A stretch of DNA of 64,000 bases from Candidatus Cacconaster scatequi (GTDB lineage: Bacteria > Bacteroidota > Bacteroidia > Bacteroidales > UBA932): positions 1 to 64,000 of the forward strand of contig JAGHTO010000008.1 of assembly GCA_018065305.1 (NCBI GenBank), written 5' to 3'. The notes under the pieces are model-generated. The model ran no database searches. It saw nothing but the letters and a program-made list of their open reading frames with translations, and was not told the DNA's origin. A program made the translations under genes and the position numbers. Position 1 is the stretch's first letter. Each line of letters starts with the position of its first letter. Positions 38,624 to 45,536 of the stretch are shown here, piece by piece.

Positions 38624-38687
38624 CAAAGTTAACAATTTTCGCACAGACGCGAGTCACTCGCGTATTGTGCGAAAATGTGTATATTTG
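38624..38687. promoter_or_regulatory. Divergent promoters separated by a 40-nt palindrome
   Basis: Minus-strand -7 box TAACTTTG (38624-38631) serves the radical SAM gene and plus-strand TATATTTG (38680-38687) the NlpC gene; each ends 5-6 nt before its ATG. Between them 38636-38675 is a palindrome: TTTTCGCACA/TGTGCGAAAA outside and ACGCGAG/CTCGCGT inside, with loop TCA. Confidence 0.65.
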
Positions 38688-38692
38688 GGGGT

Positions 38693-39595
38693 ATGAAACG
38701 TTTTGCCTTACTCCTTCTGCCGGTGCTGCTGTGCCCGGTTCTTGCCCTTGCCGGCGATGATTTCGCCGTGGCGGTGCAATCTGTTGTCAATATGCGCGAA
38801 CATCCTGATTATGACAAGGAAATGGGAACGCAAGTTTTGATGGGAACTGTTGTCAAGGTGCTTGAACACGATGACAGGGAAGGCTGGTATCTTGTCGAAA
38901 GTCCCGACGGCTACAAGGCCTGGTGCCACGACCACGCCGTCAAAAAGATGGATGATTCCTCACTGACGGAATGGAAGTCGTCACGGAAGGTGATTGTCAC
39001 CGTGCCTTACACCTTCTTCCTCGAGAGCCCCGACAGGAATGCCGGACACGTCTGTGACGGCTGTATCGGCTGCATCGCCCTCTACAGCGGACAGAAGGGA
39101 CGTTTCTACTGCGTCACTCTCCCTTCAGGGACAAAGGCATACGTTCCCAAATCAGATGCGATGCTTTTAGAGAAATGGGAGGCCGCACTTCCTTCGAAAG
39201 AGGCTCTGCCTGAATCCATCATTAAAACCGCAAAAATGTTTCTGGGAGTTCCCTATCTCTGGGGAGGAACCTCCATCAAAGGTGTGGATTGCAGCGGCTT
39301 CTCCCAGCAGGTATTCTCCCTGAACGGCATTCTGCTGCCCCGCAACGCCTCCGCACAGGCGAAAGTAGGAGAGCCTGTTGACGTTTCAACAGGGCTGCAC
39401 AATCTGAAACCGGGGGACCTCCTCTTCTTCGGAAAGACAAGAGAAGACGGGAGCACCCGAATCAATCACGTCGCCATCTACATCGGAGGCGGAAAAATCA
39501 TCCAATCCTCCTACTGCGTCAGAATCAACAGTCTGATTGAGGGCACTCCCGACTACTACCCGCGCAAGGTTTACGCGGCCAGAAGAGTTTTCTGA
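38693..39595 (+). CDS. NlpC/P60 (C40) peptidase, exported
   Basis: Probably cleaves cell-wall peptides (gamma-D-Glu-diamino acid bonds) in the periplasm. The 300-residue protein has a signal peptide (1-20, ALALAG), a bacterial SH3 domain (about 25-85), a second SH3-like region (about 97-160) that contains the unusual cysteine cluster CDGCIGC at 121-127, and the NlpC/P60 domain with catalytic Cys200 in VDCSGFS and His259 in INHVAIYIGGG. The ATG at 38693 begins the signal peptide. Confidence 0.9.
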   Translation: MKRFALLLLPVLLCPVLALAGDDFAVAVQSVVNMREHPDYDKEMGTQVLMGTVVKVLEHDDREGWYLVESPDGYKAWCHDHAVKKMDDSSLTEWKSSRKVIVTVPYTFFLESPDRNAGHVCDGCIGCIALYSGQKGRFYCVTLPSGTKAYVPKSDAMLLEKWEAALPSKEALPESIIKTAKMFLGVPYLWGGTSIKGVDCSGFSQQVFSLNGILLPRNASAQAKVGEPVDVSTGLHNLKPGDLLFFGKTREDGSTRINHVAIYIGGGKIIQSSYCVRINSLIEGTPDYYPRKVYAARRVF

Positions 39596-39599
39596 AACC

Positions 39600-39872
39600 T
39601 TATTTGGCCAGATCGCTCAGTTTCTTGCAAAGCTCGTCAAGGCCTGCAACAAGGTCCTTGCCGACCTGTTTGTACCAAGCTTTGAGGCTTGCACCCTTCT
39701 CGGGGTGATTGACCTTTGCATAAAGCTCGTCGCCAAGCTCGACTGCCTCGTTGATAAGGGCTTCCACTTTCTCGTAGCCCTTCTCCTCGTGGAACATTGC
39801 GAACAACATGCAATCATCGATGAAATCGCTGATGAAGTAGTTGATATCCTTCTTGATAACTCTGAGATTCAT
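39600..39872 (-). CDS. Conserved helical protein of unknown function
   Basis: A 90-residue protein predicted to be all-helical and cytoplasmic: DINYFISDFIDDCMLFAMF, KVEALINEAVELGDELYAKV and VGKDLVAGLDELCKKLSDLA. No family with a known function is recognised. It lies 22 nt downstream of pnp on the same strand and is convergent with the NlpC gene, so it is probably the last gene of the rpsO-pnp transcript. The regular amphipathic helices and the conserved position in other Bacteroidales (from memory) argue that it is real. Confidence 0.65.
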   Translation of the reverse strand: MNLRVIKKDINYFISDFIDDCMLFAMFHEEKGYEKVEALINEAVELGDELYAKVNHPEKGASLKAWYKQVGKDLVAGLDELCKKLSDLAK

Positions 39873-39894
39873 AATATTTGTTTTTTATTCGTTG

Positions 39895-42183
39895 TTATTC
39901 TCTGTCTTTGCGGGGTCCGCGAGGTCCGCGACGTTCACCCCTGTCACCTGAGGGACGGCGGGGTCCGCGATGGTCGTTTCTGTCACCTGAAGGACGGGGT
40001 CTGCGTTCAGGCTCGACATAACCTTCGGGCTTGGGAAGCAGGGCGCGGCGGCTCAGACGGAGCTTGCCGGTCTTTGCATCAACTTCAAGCAACTTGACGT
40101 CAACTTCGTCACCTTCCTTGAGGATGTCCTCGACCTTCTCGGTCTTGGCCCAGTTAAGTTCGGAGATATGGAGAAGACCTTCCTTGCCGGGAAGAATTTC
40201 CACGAAAGCTCCGAATTCGAGGATGCTGACAACCTTTCCGTGGTATACCTCTCCGACTTCGGGAACGGTTGTGATGGCCTTGATCTTGGCAAGGCAGGCC
40301 TCCATTGCGTCACGGTTGTCACCGAAGATGTCAACTACTCCTATTGCATTGCCCTGCTCATCCTTCTGCTCGTCAATGGTAATCACGCAGCCTGTCTCCT
40401 TCTGCATTCCCTGGATGGTTTCTCCGCCCTTTCCGATGATTGCACCGATGAATTCACCGGGAACCTGAATCTGGATGATGCGGGGAACGAAGGGTTTGTA
40501 GTCGTCACGGGGCTTGTCGATGGTCTTCATCATCTCGCCCATAATGTGCATACGGCCGCGGCGTGCCTGCTCCAGAGCCTTCTCGAGAACGTCATAGCTC
40601 AAGCCGTCAACCTTGATGTCCATCTGGGTTGCGGTAATACCGTCGGCTGTACCCGTCACCTTGAAGTCCATATCGCCGAGGTGGTCCTCGTCACCGAGGA
40701 TATCGGTAAGGATGGCATATCGGTCATTGGGGCGCTCTGCATCGGTGATAAGACCCATTGCAACACCTGCCACGGGCTTCTTGATTTTCACGCCGGCATC
40801 CATAAGAGCGAGGCATCCGCCGCATACAGAAGCCATTGAGGAACTTCCGTTTGATTCGAGGATATCGCTCACCACGCGGATTGCATAGGGGTTTTCGGGA
40901 GCCATAGGAATGACGGGCTTGAGAGCGCGCATCGCAAGGTTGCCGTGACCGATTTCACGACGGCCTACACCGCGCTGGCTCTTTGCCTCACCTGTAGCGA
41001 AGGGAGGGAAGTTGTAGTGGAGGACAAACTGCTGGTCATCCTGAATGAGAACTTCGTCCATCTCCTTCATATCCATCTTGGTACCGAGAGTGACTGTTGC
41101 CAGTGACTGTGTCTCCCCGCGGGTGAAGATTGCACTTCCGTGTGCGCAGGGGAGATAATCGACTTCACACCAGATGGGACGTACCTGGTCGCAGACACGT
41201 CCGTCGAGGCGGATACCTTCGTCAAGAATCATATTGCGCATAGCCTCTTTCTCTTCAGCGTGGTAGTAACGGCCCACGAGAGCGAGTTTCTGTGCATATT
41301 CTTCTTTCTCCTCCTCTGTCTGAGGTTCGGGAAGAGTTGCAATGAAATCTTCCTTGATTGCCTCGAAACCCTCTTCACGCTCGTGCTTGGGTTTTGAAGA
41401 TTTAGCGAGTGCGTAGCACTTGGGATAGCAGAAATCGTGAACTGCGGCTTTGAGTTCCTCGTCCTCAATGTCGTGAGGATAGTCACGCTTGTTGACGTCT
41501 GTTCCGAGTTCGGCCATCAGTTCCTTCTGCACGCGGCAGTGTTTCTTTATCTCTTCGTGAGCGAACTTGATTGCTCCGAGCATCACGCTCTCGGAGACTT
41601 CGTTCATCTCACCCTCAACCATCATTATGTTCTCCTCGGTTGCCGCAACCATCAGTTCGAGGTCGGCGTTCTTCTGCTCGGAGAATGTGGGGTTGATGAC
41701 ATATTCACCGTTGATGCGGCATACGCGGACCTCACCGATAGGGCCTCCGAAAGGAAGGTCGCTGGTTGCAAGCGCGCAGGATGCAGCCAGACCGGCAAGT
41801 GCGTCGGGCTGAATATCTTTCTCCGCTGAAATAAGAGTCACATTGACGAATACCTCAAGATGGAAATCGTCGGGCCAGAGAGGGCGGATAGGTCTGTCAA
41901 TCAGACGGGAAATGAGAATTTCATAGTCTGAGGACTTGCCTTCTCTCTTCATGAAGCCGCCGGGGAAACGTCCAGCGGAATAATACTTCTCTTTGTAGTC
42001 TACCGTGAGGGGCATGAAATCAGTGCCCTCCTTAACTTCTTTCGCTGCACAAACGGTGGCAAGGAGCATCGTGCCTCCCATCTTCACCACAGCGGAACCG
42101 TCGGCCTGCTTGGCCAGTTTGCCGGTTTCAATTTCGATTGTTCTGCCATCAGCCAGTTGGATGGTCTTCTTAATTATATTCAT
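39895..42183 (-). CDS. pnp: Polynucleotide phosphorylase
   Basis: 3'-to-5' phosphorolytic exoribonuclease of the RNA degradosome. The 762-residue protein has two RNase PH domains ([19 protein letters not shown]; catalytic core RRPRR-like region and [18 protein letters not shown]), the linker helical domain, a KH domain ([16 protein letters not shown]) and an S1 domain ([28 protein letters not shown]). It then carries a 40-residue basic tail with the repeated unit [16 protein letters not shown] and [10 protein letters not shown], absent from E. coli PNPase. Start 42183 is at the family start. Follows rpsO with a terminator-like hairpin between. Confidence 0.95.
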   Translation of the reverse strand: MNIIKKTIQLADGRTIEIETGKLAKQADGSAVVKMGGTMLLATVCAAKEVKEGTDFMPLTVDYKEKYYSAGRFPGGFMKREGKSSDYEILISRLIDRPIRPLWPDDFHLEVFVNVTLISAEKDIQPDALAGLAASCALATSDLPFGGPIGEVRVCRINGEYVINPTFSEQKNADLELMVAATEENIMMVEGEMNEVSESVMLGAIKFAHEEIKKHCRVQKELMAELGTDVNKRDYPHDIEDEELKAAVHDFCYPKCYALAKSSKPKHEREEGFEAIKEDFIATLPEPQTEEEKEEYAQKLALVGRYYHAEEKEAMRNMILDEGIRLDGRVCDQVRPIWCEVDYLPCAHGSAIFTRGETQSLATVTLGTKMDMKEMDEVLIQDDQQFVLHYNFPPFATGEAKSQRGVGRREIGHGNLAMRALKPVIPMAPENPYAIRVVSDILESNGSSSMASVCGGCLALMDAGVKIKKPVAGVAMGLITDAERPNDRYAILTDILGDEDHLGDMDFKVTGTADGITATQMDIKVDGLSYDVLEKALEQARRGRMHIMGEMMKTIDKPRDDYKPFVPRIIQIQVPGEFIGAIIGKGGETIQGMQKETGCVITIDEQKDEQGNAIGVVDIFGDNRDAMEACLAKIKAITTVPEVGEVYHGKVVSILEFGAFVEILPGKEGLLHISELNWAKTEKVEDILKEGDEVDVKLLEVDAKTGKLRLSRRALLPKPEGYVEPERRPRPSGDRNDHRGPRRPSGDRGERRGPRGPRKDRE

Positions 42184-42203
42184 ATCTTCTTGAAATGTCC
42201 TAC

Positions 42204-42232
42204 AAAAAAGGCCGCAATCATAGGCGGCCTTT
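42204..42232 (-). terminator. Hairpin between rpsO and pnp
   Basis: On the minus strand AAAGGCCGCC-loop-GCGGCC followed by TTTTTT is a strong intrinsic terminator or processing hairpin in the 66-nt gap. The rpsO-pnp gap in E. coli also has one, used for termination and RNase cleavage. Confidence 0.75.
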
Positions 42233-42249
42233 CAACACTATTTCCTGTA

Positions 42250-42525
42250 CTATCGGCGGAGGTTGAGAGCCTTCACGATAGCTCTGTATCTCTCAATGTC
42301 AGTCTCCTTCAGGTAGTCGAGCATCTTACGGCGCTTACCGATAAGACGCTGCATCGCACGTTGTGTGCCGACGTCCTTCTTGTTGGATTTGAGGTGACCT
42401 GTCAAATGAGCGATACGGTAGGAAAACAAGGCGATCTGGCTCTCGGGAGAACCAGTGTCTACATTAGACTTTCCGTACTGCGAGAAAATCTCTTGCTTCT
42501 TGTCTGCATTCAAATATTCAGCCAT
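42250..42525 (-). CDS. rpsO: 30S ribosomal protein S15
   Basis: Binds helix 22 of 16S rRNA in the central domain. The 91-residue protein shows the four-helix S15 pattern with [24 protein letters not shown], the [22 protein letters not shown] core and [14 protein letters not shown] at the end. Often autoregulated through its 5' leader; here the leader is about 45 nt and holds a small hairpin (CCGCA-TT-TGCGG, 42554-42565). Confidence 0.96.
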   Translation of the reverse strand: MAEYLNADKKQEIFSQYGKSNVDTGSPESQIALFSYRIAHLTGHLKSNKKDVGTQRAMQRLIGKRRKMLDYLKETDIERYRAIVKALNLRR

Positions 42526-42569
42526 TGTGCAAAAAATTAGTAATTAAACAGTTCCGCATTTGCGGTCTG

Positions 42570-42577
42570 CAAAGGTA
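42570..42577 (-). promoter_or_regulatory. -7 element of rpsO-pnp
   Basis: Minus-strand TACCTTTG, perfect consensus, 44 nt before the rpsO ATG. Confidence 0.6.
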
Positions 42578-42602
42578 ACTATTATTTTTTACTCTGCAAC
42601 TT

Positions 42603-42636
42603 TTTGTTGCTAATTTATAACTTTTGCTTAACTTTG
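42603..42636 (+). promoter_or_regulatory. Promoter of tRNA-Pro
   Basis: TTTG (42603-42606), 22-nt spacer, TAACTTTG (42629-42636), 26 nt before the tRNA. Confidence 0.65.
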
Positions 42637-42662
42637 CGGTCCCTGACAATGAAAAGGGGAAT

Positions 42663-42736
42663 CGGGAAGTGGCGCAGTTGGCTAGCGCGCTGCGTTCGGG
42701 ACGCAGAGGTCGGGTGTTCGAGTCACCTCTTCCCGA
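42663..42736 (+). tRNA. tRNA-Pro(CGG)
   Basis: Acceptor CGGGAAG pairs with CTTCCCG, D-arm GCGCAGTTGGCTAGCGC, anticodon arm CTGCG-TTCGGGA-CGCAG with anticodon CGG, T-arm GGGTGTTCGAGTCACC. 74 nt, no encoded CCA. It marks the left border of the accessory island. Confidence 0.95.
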
Positions 42737-43043
42737 CTATATTTAGGGGCGCTGCCCCCTACCCCGCGGCTCTCGGCTTTGCCGTATTTGCCTGCGGCAA
42801 ATACACAGCCTCCGCCGGACCGCTGATGCGGTCTTTTTACTGGGGGTGGCACCCCCAAACCCCTGCGGGCTGCGGGCTTCTATCGCCAAGGCGATCCCGC
42901 ACGCCCTCCGCCAGCGCCTGATGGCGCTTTTTTGTTGCGTGCAGGCAAATACACACCCGGCGGGCTAAAGCCCTGCTGCTTCGGGCCGCAGGCATCAAAA
43001 TGCCTGCTGTAAACACCCTCGCGACCTGATGGCGCTTTCTTAT
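42737..43043. repeat. GC-rich hairpin array with two terminators
   Basis: No gene is seen. At least seven short inverted repeats follow each other: GGGGC-GCT-GCCCC, TATTTGCC/GGCAAATA, the terminator GACCGC-TGAT-GCGGTC-TTTTT (42818-42838), GGGGGT/ACCCCC, the terminator AGCGCC-TGAT-GGCGCT-TTTTTT (42913-42933), GCAGGCAT-CAAA-ATGCCTGC, and a decayed copy of CCTGATGGCGCTTT at the end. Probably REP-like or decayed repeat DNA behind the tRNA. Confidence 0.7.
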
Positions 43044-43268
43044 TTATAGATGGAACTCCTGGGCCAATTCCTCAACAATGTAATTGTCTCCGTAAAGATA
43101 GAGGCCGGTTTTCTCGTCGTGAAAACGTCGGCAGGTATTGCTCTGATAGAATATATCCAAGGCATCCGTCAAAGAAATGTGGAAACGCTCCGACATCTTG
43201 ACCACGATACAACCTATCCTGTTCCAGCGGATGATATTGCGTACCTGCCTGTGCTCTTCTTTGCTCAT
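43044..43268 (-). CDS. DUF3791-like small protein (candidate antitoxin or partner)
   Basis: A 74-residue protein: a helical N-terminal part (KEEHRQVRNIIRWNRIGCIVVKMSERF) and a C-terminal segment with GLYLYGDNYIVEELAQEF. The ISLTDALDIFYQSNTCRRFHDE stretch resembles the DUF3791-type small proteins that accompany DUF3990 genes. The start overlaps the stop of the DUF3990 gene by ATGA, so it is translationally coupled. No DNA-binding motif is seen. Function unknown; the coupling suggests it controls or assists its neighbour. Confidence 0.65.
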   Translation of the reverse strand: MSKEEHRQVRNIIRWNRIGCIVVKMSERFHISLTDALDIFYQSNTCRRFHDEKTGLYLYGDNYIVEELAQEFHL

Positions 43269-43747
43269 AATGCAATCACCTCCTTGAAAAACAGATATTT
43301 CTCAACGATTTCCTGATTCAGGATACATATCTGGTTGTTCGGTTTATGTTCCGAAAGACGGGAAAGAGCCGTCTCTTCATCCATCAAACCCAGCGAATAT
43401 AGATTGACTGTATCGACGACTCGGTCATTGGCAACACCTCCCTCGATAATATCATAATTCTCCCACGGCTTCCGTCCATTTCTGCTGTTGACGATAAAAT
43501 GGAGCCAGTCCCTGTCGTAAGCTGAAAAAAGCAGATAACGATACTCCTTGATGGTCCGCTCTTTGTCAAACTCATAGACATTCAGAATTCCCGGCTCCTT
43601 ACGGGAATCTGCCTGACGGGCCGCCCACTCCTCTGCCTGTTCCAGCAAATCCGTCAAATAGAATCCCTTCCCAAAATCCAGGTCCGCCCTGCCGAAATTA
43701 CACAGCGGATGTTCCACCCGTATGGTCGCTCCGTGATAAAGTATCAT
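43265..43747 (-). CDS. DUF3990 protein, ADP-ribosyltransferase-like candidate toxin
   Basis: The 160-residue protein starts MILYHGATIRVEHP. It shares with the 44862 protein a set of spaced motifs: YHG (His5), GKGFYLT (Tyr30), YDIIEGGVAND (98-108) and QI (Gln139). The order H...GFY.T...Q resembles the H-Y-[E/Q] triad of ADP-ribosyltransferase folds, which suggests NAD-dependent modification of a target; this is inference. ATG 43747 overlaps the upstream DUF3791 stop by ATGA; an in-frame ATG five codons upstream is less likely. Middle gene of a three-gene overlapping operon. Confidence 0.75.
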   Translation of the reverse strand: MILYHGATIRVEHPLCNFGRADLDFGKGFYLTDLLEQAEEWAARQADSRKEPGILNVYEFDKERTIKEYRYLLFSAYDRDWLHFIVNSRNGRKPWENYDIIEGGVANDRVVDTVNLYSLGLMDEETALSRLSEHKPNNQICILNQEIVEKYLFFKEVIAL

Positions 43748-43983
43748 TTCTGTTCCTCCCAACGCTTCAAAGTGTCAATCATTCCTGCGGTCACGTTTGC
43801 GCGGCTCTCCGTATGCAACACACCATAATGTGGAATAATGTAATTCTCAATCAGCCCGACCTCCTTCATCCGTTTGTAAACTTCCGAATAATCCAGGCCA
43901 AGTTTTTCTGCGACATCTTCAATACAAGATGCCACAAAGCCCATAAGGATTTCCTGTTCCGTGCGTTGAATCAACGTGCCCAT
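43744..43983 (-). CDS. DUF3791 protein (candidate antitoxin)
   Basis: A 79-residue protein with the DUF3791 pattern: FVASCIEDVAEKLGLDYSEVYKRMKEVGLIENYIIPHYGVLHTES, then a helix (TAGMIDTLKRWEEQ). DUF3791 genes repeatedly sit next to DUF3990 genes, and the small size and first position in the operon suit an antitoxin. It starts 7 nt after a TATATTTG box and 34 nt from palindrome copy 3. Confidence 0.7.
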   Translation of the reverse strand: MGTLIQRTEQEILMGFVASCIEDVAEKLGLDYSEVYKRMKEVGLIENYIIPHYGVLHTESRANVTAGMIDTLKRWEEQK

Positions 43984-43990
43984 AACGATA

Positions 43991-43998
43991 CAAATATA
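43991..43998 (-). promoter_or_regulatory. -7 element of the DUF3791-DUF3990-DUF3791-like operon
   Basis: Minus-strand TATATTTG, 7 nt before the ATG at 43983, so the mRNA has almost no leader. Confidence 0.5.
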
Positions 43999-44016
43999 CT
44001 TATAAATGACAACTTA

Positions 44017-44173
44017 GGAATGGCTAAAAAATAAGTTGGTAAAGATTTATGAAAGATTGTTTATGGATTTTGGATATGGGATGAAGGAGTGTAGCGGGCT
44101 ACTCGACTGAATGACATATTCAAAAGACGAAACAAGATTCATAAAGATTACCAAGTTATTTTTTAATAATGAC
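44017..44173. repeat. Imperfect palindrome, copy 3
   Basis: Same element as at 34619 and 36266, lacking the first five bases (GCTAC) of the other two. Over the shared part it differs from copy 2 at five positions, some in places where copies 1 and 2 agree. It lies between two minus-strand transcription units of the accessory island; a -7 box does not directly follow it on the plus strand (TTAGTATTTG is one base off in spacing). Confidence 0.9.
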
Positions 44174-44214
44174 TTAGTATTTGACTCTATCTTAACTGCG
44201 TTCACAACTCCTCA

Positions 44215-44469
44215 CTACTGTTCCTCAGTCCCTATTTTGTTTTCATCCGGTGGTAAAATCTCCGGAAGTGCTTCGAAACGAACAAGTTCATTCATATTCA
44301 CTTCAAGCAGTTTGGCTATTTGCATCATTGTTTCGAGAGAAGGTTGCGCTGTGTTTGTACACCATTTGCTGACCGTGGCAGGATCCTTACCCAATTGGGT
44401 GGCTAGCCAGCGATTTGTCTTCTCTTTGTCCACAAGCATCACTTTTATCCGATTTAACTTTCTATCCAT
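44215..44469 (-). CDS. XRE-family transcriptional regulator
   Basis: An 84-residue protein that is nearly all helix-turn-helix: NRWLATQLGKDPATVSKWCTNTAQPSLETMMQIAKLLEVNMNELV. The C-terminal tail (PPDENKIGTEEQ) is short and acidic. It stands alone between palindrome copy 3 and the second DUF3990 locus. It may regulate one of the two DUF3990 loci; alone it does not show a partner. A TATCTTTC box lies 30-40 nt upstream on its strand. Confidence 0.85.
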   Translation of the reverse strand: MDRKLNRIKVMLVDKEKTNRWLATQLGKDPATVSKWCTNTAQPSLETMMQIAKLLEVNMNELVRFEALPEILPPDENKIGTEEQ

Positions 44470-44640
44470 ACGAATATCATATATTATGACAATGAAAGAT
44501 AATCAATATTTTGGATAATTGTGCAAAAAAGGCTGTTATTTCTGCAAAATATTCATTTTTATTGCGAATTATTCCATATCGATAACGAATTTTTGAAAAA
44601 TTAATCCGTATGCTACGTATGCGAAAGTGATATGTTCAAG

Positions 44641-44761
44641 GCGGACTGGTTTGACATTGCGTCAAAGGACAGACTCAGCCGCAGACAGCAAGTTATTTGC
44701 GTAGCAAATGACGCAAATGGCGAGAATGGACGCTGTCCGGACGCAAGTCATACCAGTCCGC
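44641..44761. repeat. 121-nt imperfect palindrome between the XRE and DUF3990 genes
   Basis: Outer arms GCGGACTGGTTTGAC (44641-44655) and GTCATACCAGTCCGC (44747-44761) pair at 14 of 15 positions. The pairing continues inward: TTGCGTC and GGACAG on the left face CTGTCC and GACGCAA on the right. A separate perfect hairpin, ATTTGC-GTA-GCAAAT, is at the centre. Different from the 162-bp element. The whole gap 44470-44861 has no other gene. Confidence 0.75.
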
Positions 44762-44829
44762 AAGTATCCCCCATAAGGCGGATGAAATAAATTCAGCAAG
44801 GAGCATTTTGCAAAATCAGATTTTACAGG

Positions 44830-44857
44830 TATCTTTGTAGTGACGTTTTAACGTTAC
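44830..44857 (+). promoter_or_regulatory. Promoter box and operator-like dyad of the second DUF3990 locus
   Basis: The -7 box TATCTTTG (44830-44837) is followed at 44840-44857 by GTGACGTT-TT-AACGTTAC, a dyad with one mismatch, which ends 4 nt before the ATG at 44862. Placed over the transcription start, it would let a bound repressor block the promoter. The C-terminal HTH of the downstream gene product is the natural candidate. Confidence 0.6.
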
Positions 44858-44861
44858 CGCT

Positions 44862-45536
44862 ATGGATGCAATTACAATTTATCACGGCTCACCAAATATT
44901 GTTACCCCTATCTATGAAGGAGGGAAACCATATAATGATTATGGATCAGGTTTTTACTGTACCGAGAGTTTGGAATTGTCAAAAGAATGGGCTTGTTCAC
45001 ACGATTCTGACGGATATGCCAATCAATACACTCTGAATCCGGAAGGGCTGAGCGTCCTGAATCTCAACGGACCGGAATTCAACATCCTGAACTGGCTGGC
45101 AATCCTTCTGGACAACAGGAAATTCACAATTGCCGATGGGTTGCCTGTGGAAGCCAAAAGATATATCTTGAACAACTTCCTCCCGGAATATAAGTCTTTT
45201 GATCTGATCAAGGGATACAGAGCTGATGATTCATACTTCTCCTATGCCAATGATTTCATCAACAATTCTCTCTCCCTTTCTGATCTTAAAAAGGCTATGA
45301 TGCTCGGGAAATTGGGGGAACAGATAGTTTTGAAAAGCAGGCGTGCATTTGATGCCGTCACTCCTGTTGGCACCATTCCGGCAGAACGTAATGAATACTA
45401 TGCCCGCTATTGCAGAAGAGACAGCGAAGCGAGGTTGAAATACAGGGAGATTGCTGCACATTCTTTCTCTCCCGATGAAATATATGTCATTGATTTGATT
45501 AGAGGGAATGTTAAAAATGGAGACGCGCGCCTATAA
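44862..45536 (+). CDS. DUF3990-like protein, ADP-ribosyltransferase-like candidate toxin
   Basis: A 224-residue protein of the same class as the one at 43265 but longer. Shared motifs in the same order: IYHGS (His8), GSGFYCT (Tyr32), FDLIKGYRADD (113-123) and EQI (Gln154). Between them lies a helical insert (NWLAILLDNRKFT...), and a C-terminal extension (ARYCRRDSEARLKYREIA) is absent from the other. I infer an ART fold acting on NAD; target unknown. It overlaps the next gene by about 29 nt, so the two are translated together. Its own promoter and an operator-like dyad precede it. Confidence 0.75.
   Translation: MDAITIYHGSPNIVTPIYEGGKPYNDYGSGFYCTESLELSKEWACSHDSDGYANQYTLNPEGLSVLNLNGPEFNILNWLAILLDNRKFTIADGLPVEAKRYILNNFLPEYKSFDLIKGYRADDSYFSYANDFINNSLSLSDLKKAMMLGKLGEQIVLKSRRAFDAVTPVGTIPAERNEYYARYCRRDSEARLKYREIAAHSFSPDEIYVIDLIRGNVKNGDARL

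Noticed and set aside
43265..43747. DarT or RES-type toxin
   Set aside because: The motif spacing (YHG, GFYLT, DIIxG, QI) fits DUF3990 better; no macrodomain antitoxin or RES motif is present.
44017..44173. Reading the 162-bp repeat as a gene or known IS end
   Set aside because: No frame is conserved in the three copies, no transposase is nearby and no clear target duplication can be seen.
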